Made by a program: the position numbers and the translations under genes. The notes under the pieces are model-generated. The model ran no database searches, was not told where the DNA came from, and saw nothing but the letters and a program-made list of their open reading frames with translations. From assembly GCA_031267575.1 (NCBI GenBank), contig JAIRYN010000030.1, positions 18,240 through 82,239 of the forward strand: a DNA stretch of 64,000 nt, in the 5' to 3' direction. Every line of letters begins with the position of its first letter. Position 1 is the stretch's first letter. This stretch comes from Synergistaceae bacterium. Lineage in GTDB: Bacteria; Synergistota; Synergistia; Synergistales; Aminobacteriaceae. Shown here one piece after another: positions 17,082 through 25,164 of the stretch.

Positions 17082-17119
17082 TCGGCTTTATCTCGAAAGA
17101 AGGTTTCGAAAAGAAAACC

Positions 17120-17977
17120 GTGTTGAAAAAGTACCTTGTTTGGGTCATTTTGGGGCTGACGCTGCTTTTAAGCTGTTCCGCGTGGGGATCACCCTTGTTG
17201 GAAGTCACCGCTACTTCGCCTTGGTTGACCCTTTTGACGAACTTCATTGGCGGCATCAACGTCAAAGTAAACTCCATACAGGAATGGAACGAGGATGGGG
17301 AGCTGGTGCGCCGTGTTCGGGCCCGGAATCTTCGGTTCTTGCCCTCCGAGTCGCGAATCATGGCTTTCGATTATAGAGACGCCAAAGGGTTGGGAGTACC
17401 TTTTGAGCAATATAAAAACTATCGCCCGCTCTATGATCTTCTGCCCCTCGACGAGCACAGAATCGACGCCTCCCTATCAGACCCTTCTGTCATTCCCTTT
17501 ATCGCCCAGCGCGTTCTGACCATTCTGGCTGATTGGGACCCCAGTAATTATCCTTATTATCAACGAAGGCTGGCGGAGTTTCAGGCCCGCCTTTACAGCA
17601 CTACTCTCGCCGGACGGCAAATCCTGAAAAATCAACCGGTTTACGACCTGACGGGTCACAGCGGAACTCTTCTGCAAGCCGCGGGCTGCAAGATTTCCCG
17701 TCCCTCGGCTGAGGAGTGGAGCACCTGGAGCGCCTGGAAAGAAACTCGTCAATTGACAGAGATCGTCTCCCGCATGGCTGAGGAAAAAGTCGCTGTCGTT
17801 CTCGACCACTCGACACCCAAGGCGATACGCAGTCTTCTGAGTTCTAACCCCACGGTTTATGTGATCGCGCGTCCCCGTTTCGACCAGGATTACCCGGCCT
17901 TTTTACATGACCAATACATCTCCCTCTGGTCAAAGATCACCTCAAAGCCTCTGCCGACTCCCATAAGGCGCAGATAA
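17120..17977 (+). CDS. Secreted protein resembling TroA/ZnuA-type binding proteins, divergent
   Basis: A 285-residue protein with a signal peptide (LVWVILGLTLLLSCSAWGS; the Cys may be a lipoprotein site). The order of elements resembles metal-binding proteins of the TroA fold: an early ATSPWLTLLTNFIGG, a central long helix from EHRIDASLSDPSVIPFIAQRV, then DWDPSNYPYYQRRLAEFQARL, then DLTGHSGTLLQAAG. Most of the metal-binding histidines of ZnuA are absent, so another ligand or no ligand is possible. No permease or ATPase lies next to it. The start is GTG 17120 or TTG 17123 behind AAAGAAGG. Confidence 0.5.
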   Translation: MLKKYLVWVILGLTLLLSCSAWGSPLLEVTATSPWLTLLTNFIGGINVKVNSIQEWNEDGELVRRVRARNLRFLPSESRIMAFDYRDAKGLGVPFEQYKNYRPLYDLLPLDEHRIDASLSDPSVIPFIAQRVLTILADWDPSNYPYYQRRLAEFQARLYSTTLAGRQILKNQPVYDLTGHSGTLLQAAGCKISRPSAEEWSTWSAWKETRQLTEIVSRMAEEKVAVVLDHSTPKAIRSLLSSNPTVYVIARPRFDQDYPAFLHDQYISLWSKITSKPLPTPIRRR

Positions 17978-18048
17978 AAATTCAGGTCGACTTTGCCGTG
18001 TGGCCACGCTAAACATGGATGTATAATGCATAGTTCGGGGTATAATTT

Positions 18049-18177
18049 TTACTGTGGCTGTAAATATTCTCAGAGTGGGGACATCCACTCTTAAAGGAGA
18101 AGACGTAAGACCGGTTTTAGTCGGCTGTTTTTGTTGATCTTAGAATCCCATGGCTTTAGTCGTAGTAGTATGTCAAG
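18049..18177 (+). mobile_element. IS608-like non-autonomous mini-element, copy 2
   Basis: This copy is nearly identical to 12095-12221, again starting after TTAC and ending TCAA, with GAAT before the terminal hairpin. The left hairpin here is a perfect AGAGTGG/CCACTCT, longer than in copy 1. The right hairpin is damaged (GTCGTAGT instead of GTCGTGGG), so this copy may be immobile. It ends about 46 bp before the CoA-transferase start. Confidence 0.8.
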
Positions 18178-18223
18178 CGATATCGGATCCTCGAATGATC
18201 TATATGAGAAAGGATGAAAACCA

Positions 18224-19729
18224 TTGGATGTAAGTATTTCTCGTGAGCGGTTACGTTTAGCGAATGCGGATGGTAAAATCAAAACTCCGGAGGAGGCCGC
18301 GAAAACGATCGAGAAAGGTATGATCGTGGCTTGCAGTGGCTTCACTCCCTCCGGCTATCCCAAAGAGGTTCCACGCGCTCTGACGCGGCGATGTGCACAA
18401 GAGGGTCCCGTGCCGGTCACGCTTTGGACGGGAGCCTCCGTGGGGCCGGAACTGGACGACGAGTTAGCCCGGGCTGGTTGTATTCAGAAGCGGTTTCCCT
18501 ATCAGACCAGCGAAGCCATTCGCAAGAAAATCAACGAAGGAGAAGTGCTGTACGCGGACCTTCATCTTTCGCACAACGCACAGAACCTAAGGTACGGTTT
18601 TCATGGTGATGTCGATGTGGCCATTGTGGAAGCCACCGCAATCCTGGAAGACGGATCCATCGTCCCTACGACTTCGGTGGGCAATACCCCGGCGTTCGTG
18701 CAAATGGCCCAAAAAGTTATCGTGGAGATCAATACGGCCCAACCCGCCGAACTGGAGGGATTACACGACATCTACACGCCCCAAAATCCTCCGAACCGCG
18801 AACCGATTCCTATTCTCAAACCCAGCGACAGAATCGGAACTCCCTTTATCCCCTGTTCCCCCGATAAAATTGTCGCCATCGTCCATTCAGAGGTCAAAGA
18901 CAGCCAGCGTCCTCTGGCGGAAGTCGACGAGGGTAGTCGGCGCATAGCTTCTCATCTTCTGGATTTCCTCGACTTGGAAGTCAAAAGCGGAAGGCTGCCG
19001 CCTTCTTTGCCGCCTTTGCAGTCCGGGGTGGGTAACATCGCCAACGCGGTCTTAAAGGGCCTGTCCGAATGGCCGACCGATGGCTTGAGCGTGTACACGG
19101 AAGTGATTCAGGACTCGATCTTTGAACTCATTGAGAAAGGCAAGATTAGTTTTGCCTCGGGTACGGCTCTGACCCCCAGTCCTGATGGAGCCCAGAAATA
19201 CTACCCCAAACTCAGGCAATTCGCGGACCGCTTGGTCTTGCGTCCCCAGGAAATCAGTAACAATCCAGAAGTGATCCGCAGGCTTGGGCTCATCGCCATG
19301 AATACGGCTGTCGAAGTTGACATTTACGGCCACGTCAACTCGACAATGGTTTCTGGGAGTCATATTTTGAACGGTATCGGCGGTTCGGGAGACTTTGCCA
19401 GAAACGCCGGATACACGATTTTCTTGTGCCCCTCTATTGCTGGTAAGGGAAAAATCTCGAAGGTCGTACCTTTTTGCTCGCACATCGACCACACAGAACA
19501 CGATGTGGATGTCATCGTCACGGAACACGGCGTGGCGGACCTGCGCAATCTCTCCCCGCGCGAGCGCGCCGACGTGATTATAGCGAAATGCGCGGACCCG
19601 CGATACCGGGAGCTTTTGAGGGATTATAAGAAACGCGCTGAACTGGGGAAAGGACATGAACCTCATATTTTGAAAGAAGCTCTTTCCTGGCACGTTCGTT
19701 TGAGTGAAAAAGGAAGCATGTTGGATTAA
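18224..19729 (+). CDS. Succinate/acetate CoA-transferase (acetyl-CoA hydrolase family)
   Basis: A 501-residue enzyme of the AarC/Cat1 family, which moves CoA between acetyl-CoA or another acyl-CoA and succinate or acetate. Family signatures include GMIVACSGFTPSGYPKEVPRAL near residue 34, GVGNIANAVL near residue 268, SVYTEVIQDS near residue 286 (the loop carrying the catalytic Glu) and FLCPSIAGKGKISKVVPF near residue 405. In an amino-acid fermenter it would conserve CoA-ester energy during acid formation. The start is TTG 18224 behind GAGAAAGGATG. Its upstream region is the IS608-like copy 2, which could have brought or displaced a promoter. Confidence 0.88.
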   Translation: MDVSISRERLRLANADGKIKTPEEAAKTIEKGMIVACSGFTPSGYPKEVPRALTRRCAQEGPVPVTLWTGASVGPELDDELARAGCIQKRFPYQTSEAIRKKINEGEVLYADLHLSHNAQNLRYGFHGDVDVAIVEATAILEDGSIVPTTSVGNTPAFVQMAQKVIVEINTAQPAELEGLHDIYTPQNPPNREPIPILKPSDRIGTPFIPCSPDKIVAIVHSEVKDSQRPLAEVDEGSRRIASHLLDFLDLEVKSGRLPPSLPPLQSGVGNIANAVLKGLSEWPTDGLSVYTEVIQDSIFELIEKGKISFASGTALTPSPDGAQKYYPKLRQFADRLVLRPQEISNNPEVIRRLGLIAMNTAVEVDIYGHVNSTMVSGSHILNGIGGSGDFARNAGYTIFLCPSIAGKGKISKVVPFCSHIDHTEHDVDVIVTEHGVADLRNLSPRERADVIIAKCADPRYRELLRDYKKRAELGKGHEPHILKEALSWHVRLSEKGSMLD

Positions 19730-20188
19730 AAAAAGCCCCATATTTCTGTAAAAAACGGTCACAGACGCGATATGGACCGGTCAAGCCTGACGCTTACCGG
19801 TTCATGGATGACGTGGAGATAATGACGTGGAGACAATGACGCATCGCGTTAGAGAAAACGTAGAAAAGACTACACGCTCAAATCAGACTAAAACTGGACG
19901 GAGCGCAATGCATTGTCGGTAGCGCAGGGCAACAGCATTTACTCTCGAATCCTTGATATGACTGGCCTTATATACTACATAAAAATACCTATTCGAATAT
20001 ACAAAGCTAGTAATTGGAATGCTTGACGGAAAGTAAATGCTGTTGCCCTGGTCGGTGGCGTTGTAGGTGGTTGTAGATGGTTGTAGGTGGTGGAAATTTT
20101 CCTGGCTTGTGGTAGAATTTCTTATGTTTGTTTTGGATTGAGAGAAAACATTCTAAAGTCGATAATATAAGTCAGGAGGAGAATACCG
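19730..20188. other. Intergenic region between CoA-transferase and rpmB
   Basis: It contains duplicated ATGACGTGGAGA units near 19808-19838, the MITE at 19925-20050, a GTAGGTGGTTGTAG repeat near 20062-20090 and a TAGAAT -10-like box near 20112. No gene is visible. Confidence 0.6.
19925..20050. mobile_element. 126-bp MITE with perfect 19-bp terminal inverted repeats
   Basis: The ends CAGGGCAACAGCATTTACT and AGTAAATGCTGTTGCCCTG are exact reverse complements (19925-19943 and 20032-20050). Directly outside lie GTCGGTAGCG (19915-19924) and GTCGGTGGCG (20051-20060), a 10-bp direct repeat with one mismatch, consistent with a target-site duplication. The interior has no open frame. This is the structure of a miniature inverted-repeat element moved by a DDE transposase encoded elsewhere. 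Confidence 0.85.
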
Positions 20189-20389
20189 ATGGCTAAAATC
20201 TGTCAGTGTTGCGGGCGTGGTCCCGTGACGGGAAACGCGGTCAGCCATTCAAATCGTCATACCCGTCGTCGCTGGCTGATCAACCTTCAGAACGCCAGAA
20301 TTAACGTGGGCGACGGGTCGACCCTTAAGGTTCGGGTCTGTGCCAAGTGTCTAAAGTCTGGGTTTGTCAAAAGAGCGGTGAAGGTTTGA
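20189..20389 (+). CDS. rpmB: 50S ribosomal protein L28
   Basis: A 66-residue protein with the L28 core [18 protein letters not shown] and [14 protein letters not shown]. Two CxxC pairs (CQCC and CAKC) indicate the zinc-binding form of L28. It starts with ATG 20189 behind a strong AGGAGGAG. It is monocistronic here, followed by a large hairpin. Confidence 0.95.
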   Translation: MAKICQCCGRGPVTGNAVSHSNRHTRRRWLINLQNARINVGDGSTLKVRVCAKCLKSGFVKRAVKV

Positions 20390-20414
20390 GTTTTTTCGCG
20401 TTTTTCGCGTGTGA

Positions 20415-20445
20415 AATAGGGGGGGTGCCGGGCACTTCCCCTATT
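20415..20445 (+). terminator. Hairpin after rpmB, possible terminator
   Basis: AATAGGGG pairs with CCCCTATT around an inner GTGC-CGG-GCAC stem. It is 26 bp after rpmB. There is no T-run after it on the plus strand, so it may act as an RNA 3'-end stabiliser or a Rho-assisted stop instead of a classical terminator. Confidence 0.5.
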
Positions 20446-20514
20446 CGCGTCGCAACCCTCAGGCGAACGTTTGATCAATAAGAGAGCTGACAAGAGAGCC
20501 GACAAGAGAGCCGA

Positions 20515-20640
20515 CAGTTGACGATGGCCTTGGTCGAGAGCTTACTACTGGACTACAGCGCCGCCGTGGAGCCGTCCAGGAGCTTTTTCTTGTTGAACTG
20601 AGTGGTGTTGCCGATGCAGGTGACATCTGTATTTGTATTT
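20515..20640 (-). pseudogene. Flagellin fragment (N-terminal region remnant)
   Basis: On the minus strand the codons from about 20640 downward read DVTCIGNTTQFNKKKLLDGS, then TAAL, a TAG stop, then SSKLSTKAIVNCR. The IGNTTQFNKKKLLDGS block is a hallmark of the conserved N-terminal domain of bacterial flagellins. Only about 40 codons are recognisable and a stop interrupts them where CAG (Gln) would fit. It is flanked by GAGCCGACAA triplicate repeats. It is a solitary remnant, far from the intact flagellin at the window end. Confidence 0.7.
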
Positions 20641-20832
20641 TGGTGAAAATTTGTGGCATGAGATTGGGAGTTTGTCAATAGGGGCTTTGAATCCTAAAAG
20701 TGCGAGATGACGAACACTATTCTTTCCGGCTATTCCGCATAGGCGTTTTCCTGTTTAGCGCTTCCATGAGAATATTCCTCTGGAAGCGCCGCTGTTTCTA
20801 CAGTTCTATTATTTCTATTATTTCTATTGTTT

Positions 20833-22905
20833 CTATAGTTCTATGTCGAACGTCAGATAGTAGGAACGGCCTTCGATGGGATACCAGAGCATACGGGTTG
20901 AGCCGTTCATCCCGTTTGGACGCATTCGCCATTGATCCGCGTCGTTGAAAACGTCGTTGACTCCGATCGTAAGGCGCGTCGTAGGGCTGAGGTCGTACTT
21001 GAACCCGACGTTGAACAGGTTTCGCGCGTCGAAAAGGACATACTCGTTTGAATCGGCGTAGTTCTCCTCCACGTACTGAAACTCTGCGAAGACAGACCCC
21101 TTGTCGAACTTTCGAGTGAGACGCAGAGCGCCACTCCACTCTGGGCGGTTTGGCAGCTTCTTCCCCTCGCCGCGGACCGATCCGGCGATGTTCGGAGTCT
21201 TGTTAACGCCGTCCATCCACGTCCCCGACAGCGCAAGTCCCCACTTCTCCCAGTCGAGGGCGAGCTCCAACTCCACGCCCTTTACCTGGGATTTCGCCAC
21301 ATTAAAGTATCTGCCGTACCTTGGGTTTGCCATCAAAAATTCGAGAAGATCGTCCGTCTCGCGCCAGAAGCCGGATAGAGAAACGTTGGCGCGCGCGTTC
21401 CCCAGAGCCTTTGCGGTTTCATTCCACACGACCCCCACGTCGAACTGGGTTCCTGTTTCCCATTTCAAATCGTCCTCGGCAGGGATGATGAACGCCCCAT
21501 CGCCGTATCTTTCGTACAGATTGGGAGAGCGGGCGTATGTGCCATAAGCGGCTTTCGCCATCCAGTGTGGGGAAAATTCCTTGGTTAAGGCCAACTGCCA
21601 CGTGAAATGATCTTCGCCGTCCAGTTTATGCCACCGGAGCGATGGAGTGGCCAAAAACGTTCCAGCCCCGTCCAGCGCTACGGTATCCTGGAGGTTGAGG
21701 TTCCAGTCTTCCCTGTCGTAATGGGATATGCCACCAAGGTACTCGTAGAGCGAATCCCCTTTCACGTCAAGTCCTTCGTCGGAGTACTCCGCCAAAAACT
21801 CGAAAAAGTGTCGCTCGCCCAGGGGCATGTTTGCCCTTAGCGCCACGCCGAACCTCGACGCGTCGTACTCGCTCTTCCTCACGTTGATCCCACCTATCGC
21901 TGTGGGCTCCAGCGGAGCGCGTCTGCTGTCGTAGGCTTTACTCTGCTCCGTGTAGAAAAACTCCACGCCCCAGGCTGCCGATCCGTAAGTTTGAGAGCGC
22001 CCCAGGGAGAAATCCCACCGGTCCGTGTCGAGCAAAGCGCCTCTCGGCTGGGAGATGCCGGTTCTGTCCGCGCCCGGCGCCATCAATGAGAGGTCGCGCT
22101 CCCTGCCGGTCCAGGAGGCGCGCGCTTTCCAATGGGCATCCTCCCACTTCAGCAGGACGTCGCCGTTCTCAAACCCGTTGTCGCGCCTGCGCCCGGTGTA
22201 GTCGTCGCCGTCCACGTAAGCCGTGCCGTTGTCGTTCCAGTACTCGAAATCTCCATCATAAGTTTCGTAGCCTAACGAGCCTAAAAACTTCCCTTTACCC
22301 AGTGGGGAGGCGTAAGAGAACGTTCCTTTTCTCTTGCCAAAAGAAGCTATTCCGAGGGAGAGATCGATCTGTCTCTTTTCGGGGAACTTCGTCACGATGT
22401 TGATGACGCCACCCATCGCTTGAGCGCCGAATTGAGCAGGGATATAGCCCTTGTAGACCTCGACGCGTTCGACGTCTTCGACGGGTATCACGGAGAGATC
22501 GACGGCCGACTCGCTTTCCAGGTTCATCAGGACACCATCCACGTAAACGGCTACTTGAGAGGAAGTGCTCCCTCGCACGGAGGCCGTCGCGTATCCGTTG
22601 CGCCCTTGAAGACGAATCACGCGAAGACCGGGAACGTCGTCCAGGAGGTCGGGCAAGCTGCGCTGTTCTCCGGATTTTTCTTCGGGACGAATGACGGTCA
22701 CCATGCCTGGGGACAGATACTTGTCTTCTTCTCTGTCATAGATGACCGAAGCGGTCACGACTTCTTCTGGAAGCTCTGGAAGCGGCACGGCAGCAAGCGA
22801 CGCCGTCGAAAGGAAAGCGAACGAGAGGAAAGCGAACGAGAACGCGAGCGCCAATAAGGAACATCCCCCCCGTTTTATTTTTGAAAAATTTAGAGCGTTT
22901 GGCAT
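20833..22905 (-). CDS. TonB-dependent outer-membrane receptor, probably for corrinoids
   Basis: About 690 residues from the ATG at 22903-22905, which follows GAAAGGAGTG; an upstream extension to 22983 lacks support. A signal peptide contains a duplicated SFAFL segment and ends near SLAAVP. A TonB-box-like EEVVTAS follows, then the plug (LPDLLDDVPGLRVIRLQGRNG, YVDGVLMN, VEDVERVEVYKGYIPAQFGAQAMGGVINIVTK) and a 22-strand barrel. The plug pattern is close to BtuB. The linked riboswitch, binding protein and permease argue for vitamin B12 or related corrinoids; a haem or siderophore substrate is the main alternative. No cobalamin riboswitch precedes this gene. Confidence 0.88.
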   Translation of the reverse strand: MPNALNFSKIKRGGCSLLALAFSFAFLSFAFLSTASLAAVPLPELPEEVVTASVIYDREEDKYLSPGMVTVIRPEEKSGEQRSLPDLLDDVPGLRVIRLQGRNGYATASVRGSTSSQVAVYVDGVLMNLESESAVDLSVIPVEDVERVEVYKGYIPAQFGAQAMGGVINIVTKFPEKRQIDLSLGIASFGKRKGTFSYASPLGKGKFLGSLGYETYDGDFEYWNDNGTAYVDGDDYTGRRRDNGFENGDVLLKWEDAHWKARASWTGRERDLSLMAPGADRTGISQPRGALLDTDRWDFSLGRSQTYGSAAWGVEFFYTEQSKAYDSRRAPLEPTAIGGINVRKSEYDASRFGVALRANMPLGERHFFEFLAEYSDEGLDVKGDSLYEYLGGISHYDREDWNLNLQDTVALDGAGTFLATPSLRWHKLDGEDHFTWQLALTKEFSPHWMAKAAYGTYARSPNLYERYGDGAFIIPAEDDLKWETGTQFDVGVVWNETAKALGNARANVSLSGFWRETDDLLEFLMANPRYGRYFNVAKSQVKGVELELALDWEKWGLALSGTWMDGVNKTPNIAGSVRGEGKKLPNRPEWSGALRLTRKFDKGSVFAEFQYVEENYADSNEYVLFDARNLFNVGFKYDLSPTTRLTIGVNDVFNDADQWRMRPNGMNGSTRMLWYPIEGRSYYLTFDIEL

Positions 22906-23078
22906 CTGTGACGACACACTCCTTTCGAAATTCGATAATATAAACTTGTTTACACAACCGTATAGAATTCCACCACAACACACTGTCGCGCTTTTTAGTA
23001 GCTTATCAGTAGAAATATTAATGTATTATGGCTTATTCATATACTATGCATTACCTCCGTCATAATAAGCCTACACAA

Positions 23079-23122
23079 AAAAGGCCGTTCTCCTGAAAAT
23101 ATAAGGAGATAAACGGCCTTTA
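23079..23122 (-). terminator. Intrinsic terminator after the propeller gene
   Basis: On the minus strand AAAGGCCGTT and AACGGCCTTT form a 10-bp stem extended by an inner CTCC/GGAG, followed by a T-run. It lies 20 bp after the stop of the 23142-24500 gene and separates it from the receptor gene, which must therefore have its own promoter or depend on read-through. Confidence 0.88.
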
Positions 23123-23141
23123 ATTTAAAATAAAAGAATTT

Positions 23142-24500
23142 TTACAGGATCCGATATTTGCGTAAAAGCATTCCCATCAGTAATAGGCCAACGGCTCCAT
23201 AGCTTGTGTTACAACCGCCGCCACTCTCGCTATTTGGAGACGGAGCCACGGGAGTTCCTGGATTGACAGTCGGAGGAGGTACATCCTCAACATCCTCATC
23301 GCCCTCCAGAAGAGCCCAGAAAAAGACGGCATTCCCAAGATCGGCAGGGGTAAATGTTTTCAGGGGTTTGGCACCTTGATCGTAAGCGTAGAGCGTTCCT
23401 CCGCCCTCAGGCAACCAGCTTTCGGTCCGAGCCCAGAGAGTTGCCGTTTGTTCGTCGTACAGGATTTCTGAGACCGATGGGAACGACGGCACGCTTTCGC
23501 CTATCTCGCCCTTCAACAGCTGCTCCATCGTAGTGGTGTAAAACTTCGAGATATAGCTCATCGAGGTGGAATCGTATCCACCCACCAACAGGTACACGGT
23601 GCCGTCTTTCGCTATTTGAAAGCCGAGCACACCTTTTTCTTTTCCGTCGAGGTCAGAATCTTTGAGGGTACTTAAATCGAGAAGTGGCTTTTGGGATAAT
23701 TCGATGCCAGAAGGATCGATCTCCCAGATGCCTCCAACGCTTGACTCTCCCGCTTCCTGCGCGCCACCGGTGGTCCCCACGTACAGTTTACCGTCGAATA
23801 CCTGCATCCGTTGGGCGTTTTTAGCTTTGGGGTTGTCCTGTCCCAAAGGGATTGTGCGGAGAAGTTTAAGTTCCCTATTGAACTCAAATACTTCGCTCGC
23901 GTTAAATTGGGCGTTATCGCTATGCGTGCCATCGTAGGTATAGGTGAGAACATAGACCTTATCATCGATAACCTGCACCGCGCAGGGTCGTCGTAAAATA
24001 TCGTCTAAGGGGTCGAAAAGATACTCTCTATCGCGCGTGAAACCTCCTTTGGTCATATCGACGCGCACAATTTCTCCGGATTTTTGAGCCTCTCCCTCGC
24101 GTCTTTCGAACGCGGCGACGTACAAATAATTGTCCGCCGTGGCCAAGCCGTAGAGATTCCTGCCCCACTCTTTGAGTTCTTTTTGAGGCTCCTTCCAGGT
24201 CCCCTTCGGATCGAAAATATCGATCGTGTCCTGGGATGCCGCATCGCTATAGCTATAATTATCGATTACGGCCCAATATTTCCCATTAGGATCTTTAAAC
24301 GAGAAAATTTTGCCGAATTGAGGTACACCACCCCATAGCTTGTCCTTGACGCTATACTCTTTTCCGGTAATCATCCCCACGGTCGCTACATTCGCAGAAT
24401 CCGTGGCCACATAGAGTAAATCCGCCACCGCCGCCCTGCCCCACAAAAGCAAGGCGACTGAAACCAGAACCCCTATTTTCCAGCGCTTCAATATAAACAA
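23142..24500 (-). CDS. Secreted beta-propeller protein with Synerg-CTERM sorting tail
   Basis: A 452-residue exported protein. A signal peptide (VSVALLLWGRAAVA) is followed by propeller-like blades, each with a K/N-x-LYV or VYV strand: NLYGLATADNYLYVAAFE, CAVQVIDDKVYVLTYTY, QRMQVFDGKLYVGTTGG, LGFQIAKDGTVYLLVGG and EILYDEQTATLWAR. After a Pro-rich spacer the tail SGGGCNTSYGAVGLLLMGML plus LRKYR matches the Synergistota-specific C-terminal sorting signal, so it is likely anchored at the surface. In Bacteroides a surface propeller, BtuG, binds vitamin B12 and hands it to BtuB. Its place between receptor and importer suggests an analogous role, which is inference. Confidence 0.75.
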   Translation of the reverse strand: MFILKRWKIGVLVSVALLLWGRAAVADLLYVATDSANVATVGMITGKEYSVKDKLWGGVPQFGKIFSFKDPNGKYWAVIDNYSYSDAASQDTIDIFDPKGTWKEPQKELKEWGRNLYGLATADNYLYVAAFERREGEAQKSGEIVRVDMTKGGFTRDREYLFDPLDDILRRPCAVQVIDDKVYVLTYTYDGTHSDNAQFNASEVFEFNRELKLLRTIPLGQDNPKAKNAQRMQVFDGKLYVGTTGGAQEAGESSVGGIWEIDPSGIELSQKPLLDLSTLKDSDLDGKEKGVLGFQIAKDGTVYLLVGGYDSTSMSYISKFYTTTMEQLLKGEIGESVPSFPSVSEILYDEQTATLWARTESWLPEGGGTLYAYDQGAKPLKTFTPADLGNAVFFWALLEGDEDVEDVPPPTVNPGTPVAPSPNSESGGGCNTSYGAVGLLLMGMLLRKYRIL

Positions 24501-24667
24501 CCCCTTTCAGAACTCAATGACGTAAACTGGGCTACACAAAAGAGATCTCCATATCCACAAACGCGGCGCTTTACTAGTCACCGAATCCTGTCGCGCAGGT
24601 TGGCCTGTCGCACAGGTTGAATGGAGAGAAGACCGGGCGCTATAACGGTCCTGAAGAATACGGCGAG

Positions 24668-24697
24668 ATTATATTCACAGCGTATTGTTTTTGTCAA
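24668..24697 (-). promoter_or_regulatory. Near-consensus sigma-70-type promoter for the propeller gene
   Basis: Read on the minus strand, TTGACA and TATAAT are both perfect and 18 bp apart. The message would have a leader of about 160 nt before the start at 24500, containing a doubled AACCTG(T/C)GCGACAGG. That leader has no cobalamin-riboswitch core. Confidence 0.85.
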
Positions 24698-24783
24698 CGC
24701 TTGCGCGCATTAATAGGAAATATCATATACCAAGATATTTTGGATAATAAGGCGCCCTTCGAGACACCTCGACTTGCCGCGCG

Positions 24784-24812
24784 TTGACAGTTTTTTTAAA
24801 AAATGATACTGT
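24784..24812 (+). promoter_or_regulatory. Putative promoter for the cobalamin-riboswitch transcript
   Basis: TTGACA at 24784-24789 and TACTGT at 24807-24812 are 17 bp apart. A doubled AATGGAGCATCCA follows, then the riboswitch. Confidence 0.6.
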
Positions 24813-24860
24813 ACACAAATGGAGCATCCATAATCGAATGGAGCATCCACAATTGAATAT

Positions 24861-25045
24861 TCTTTCGTGATGTTGCATGGAAACATGCTAGTGAAACAGG
24901 TGTGAATCCTGTACGGTCTCGCCGCTGTGAGAGAAGAGTTTTTGGCCGGTCGGGTGGGTTAGAAAAACCACCGAAGTCACTGGGAAACTGGGAAGGCTGC
25001 CGAAAACGATGACGCTCGAGTCAGAAGACAGGCATCGCGAATGAC
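24861..25045 (+). ncRNA. Cobalamin riboswitch
   Basis: The classic cobalamin elements appear in order: GCATGGAAACATGC stem-loop, AGTGAAACAGGTGTGAATCC, CGGTCTCGCCGCTGTGA, then GAAGTCACTGGGAAACTGGG, AAGGCTGCC, GACGCTCGAGTCAGAAGACA. It should bind adenosylcobalamin and repress the genes downstream, beginning with the binding protein at 25165. A GC-rich inverted repeat, GGGGAGCCTC/GAGGGGCTCC, near 25110-25138 could be the expression platform. Confidence 0.96.
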
Positions 25046-25164
25046 TGTAGACAGTTCAGCGAGCAACTGGATGTCCACGGCTTGTTTTGCCTATGCGGGA
25101 AGCGAGTTTTGGGGAGCCTCTCTGAGCGAGGGGCTCCTTAAATTTATTTATCAGGAGTTGGAGT

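Larger units (their letters stand above)
20390..20832. other. Intergenic region between rpmB and the TonB-dependent receptor
   Basis: Apart from the hairpin and the flagellin fragment, it contains three copies of GAGAGC(T/C)GACAA (about 20482-20518) and four of TTTCTATTA (about 20801-20840). No complete gene is visible. Confidence 0.6.

Noticed and set aside
24500..24700. Second cobalamin riboswitch in the leader of the propeller gene
   Set aside because: The minus-strand leader lacks the conserved GCCACTG-type core and the AdoCbl box; only a duplicated ACCTG-GCGACAGG motif is present.
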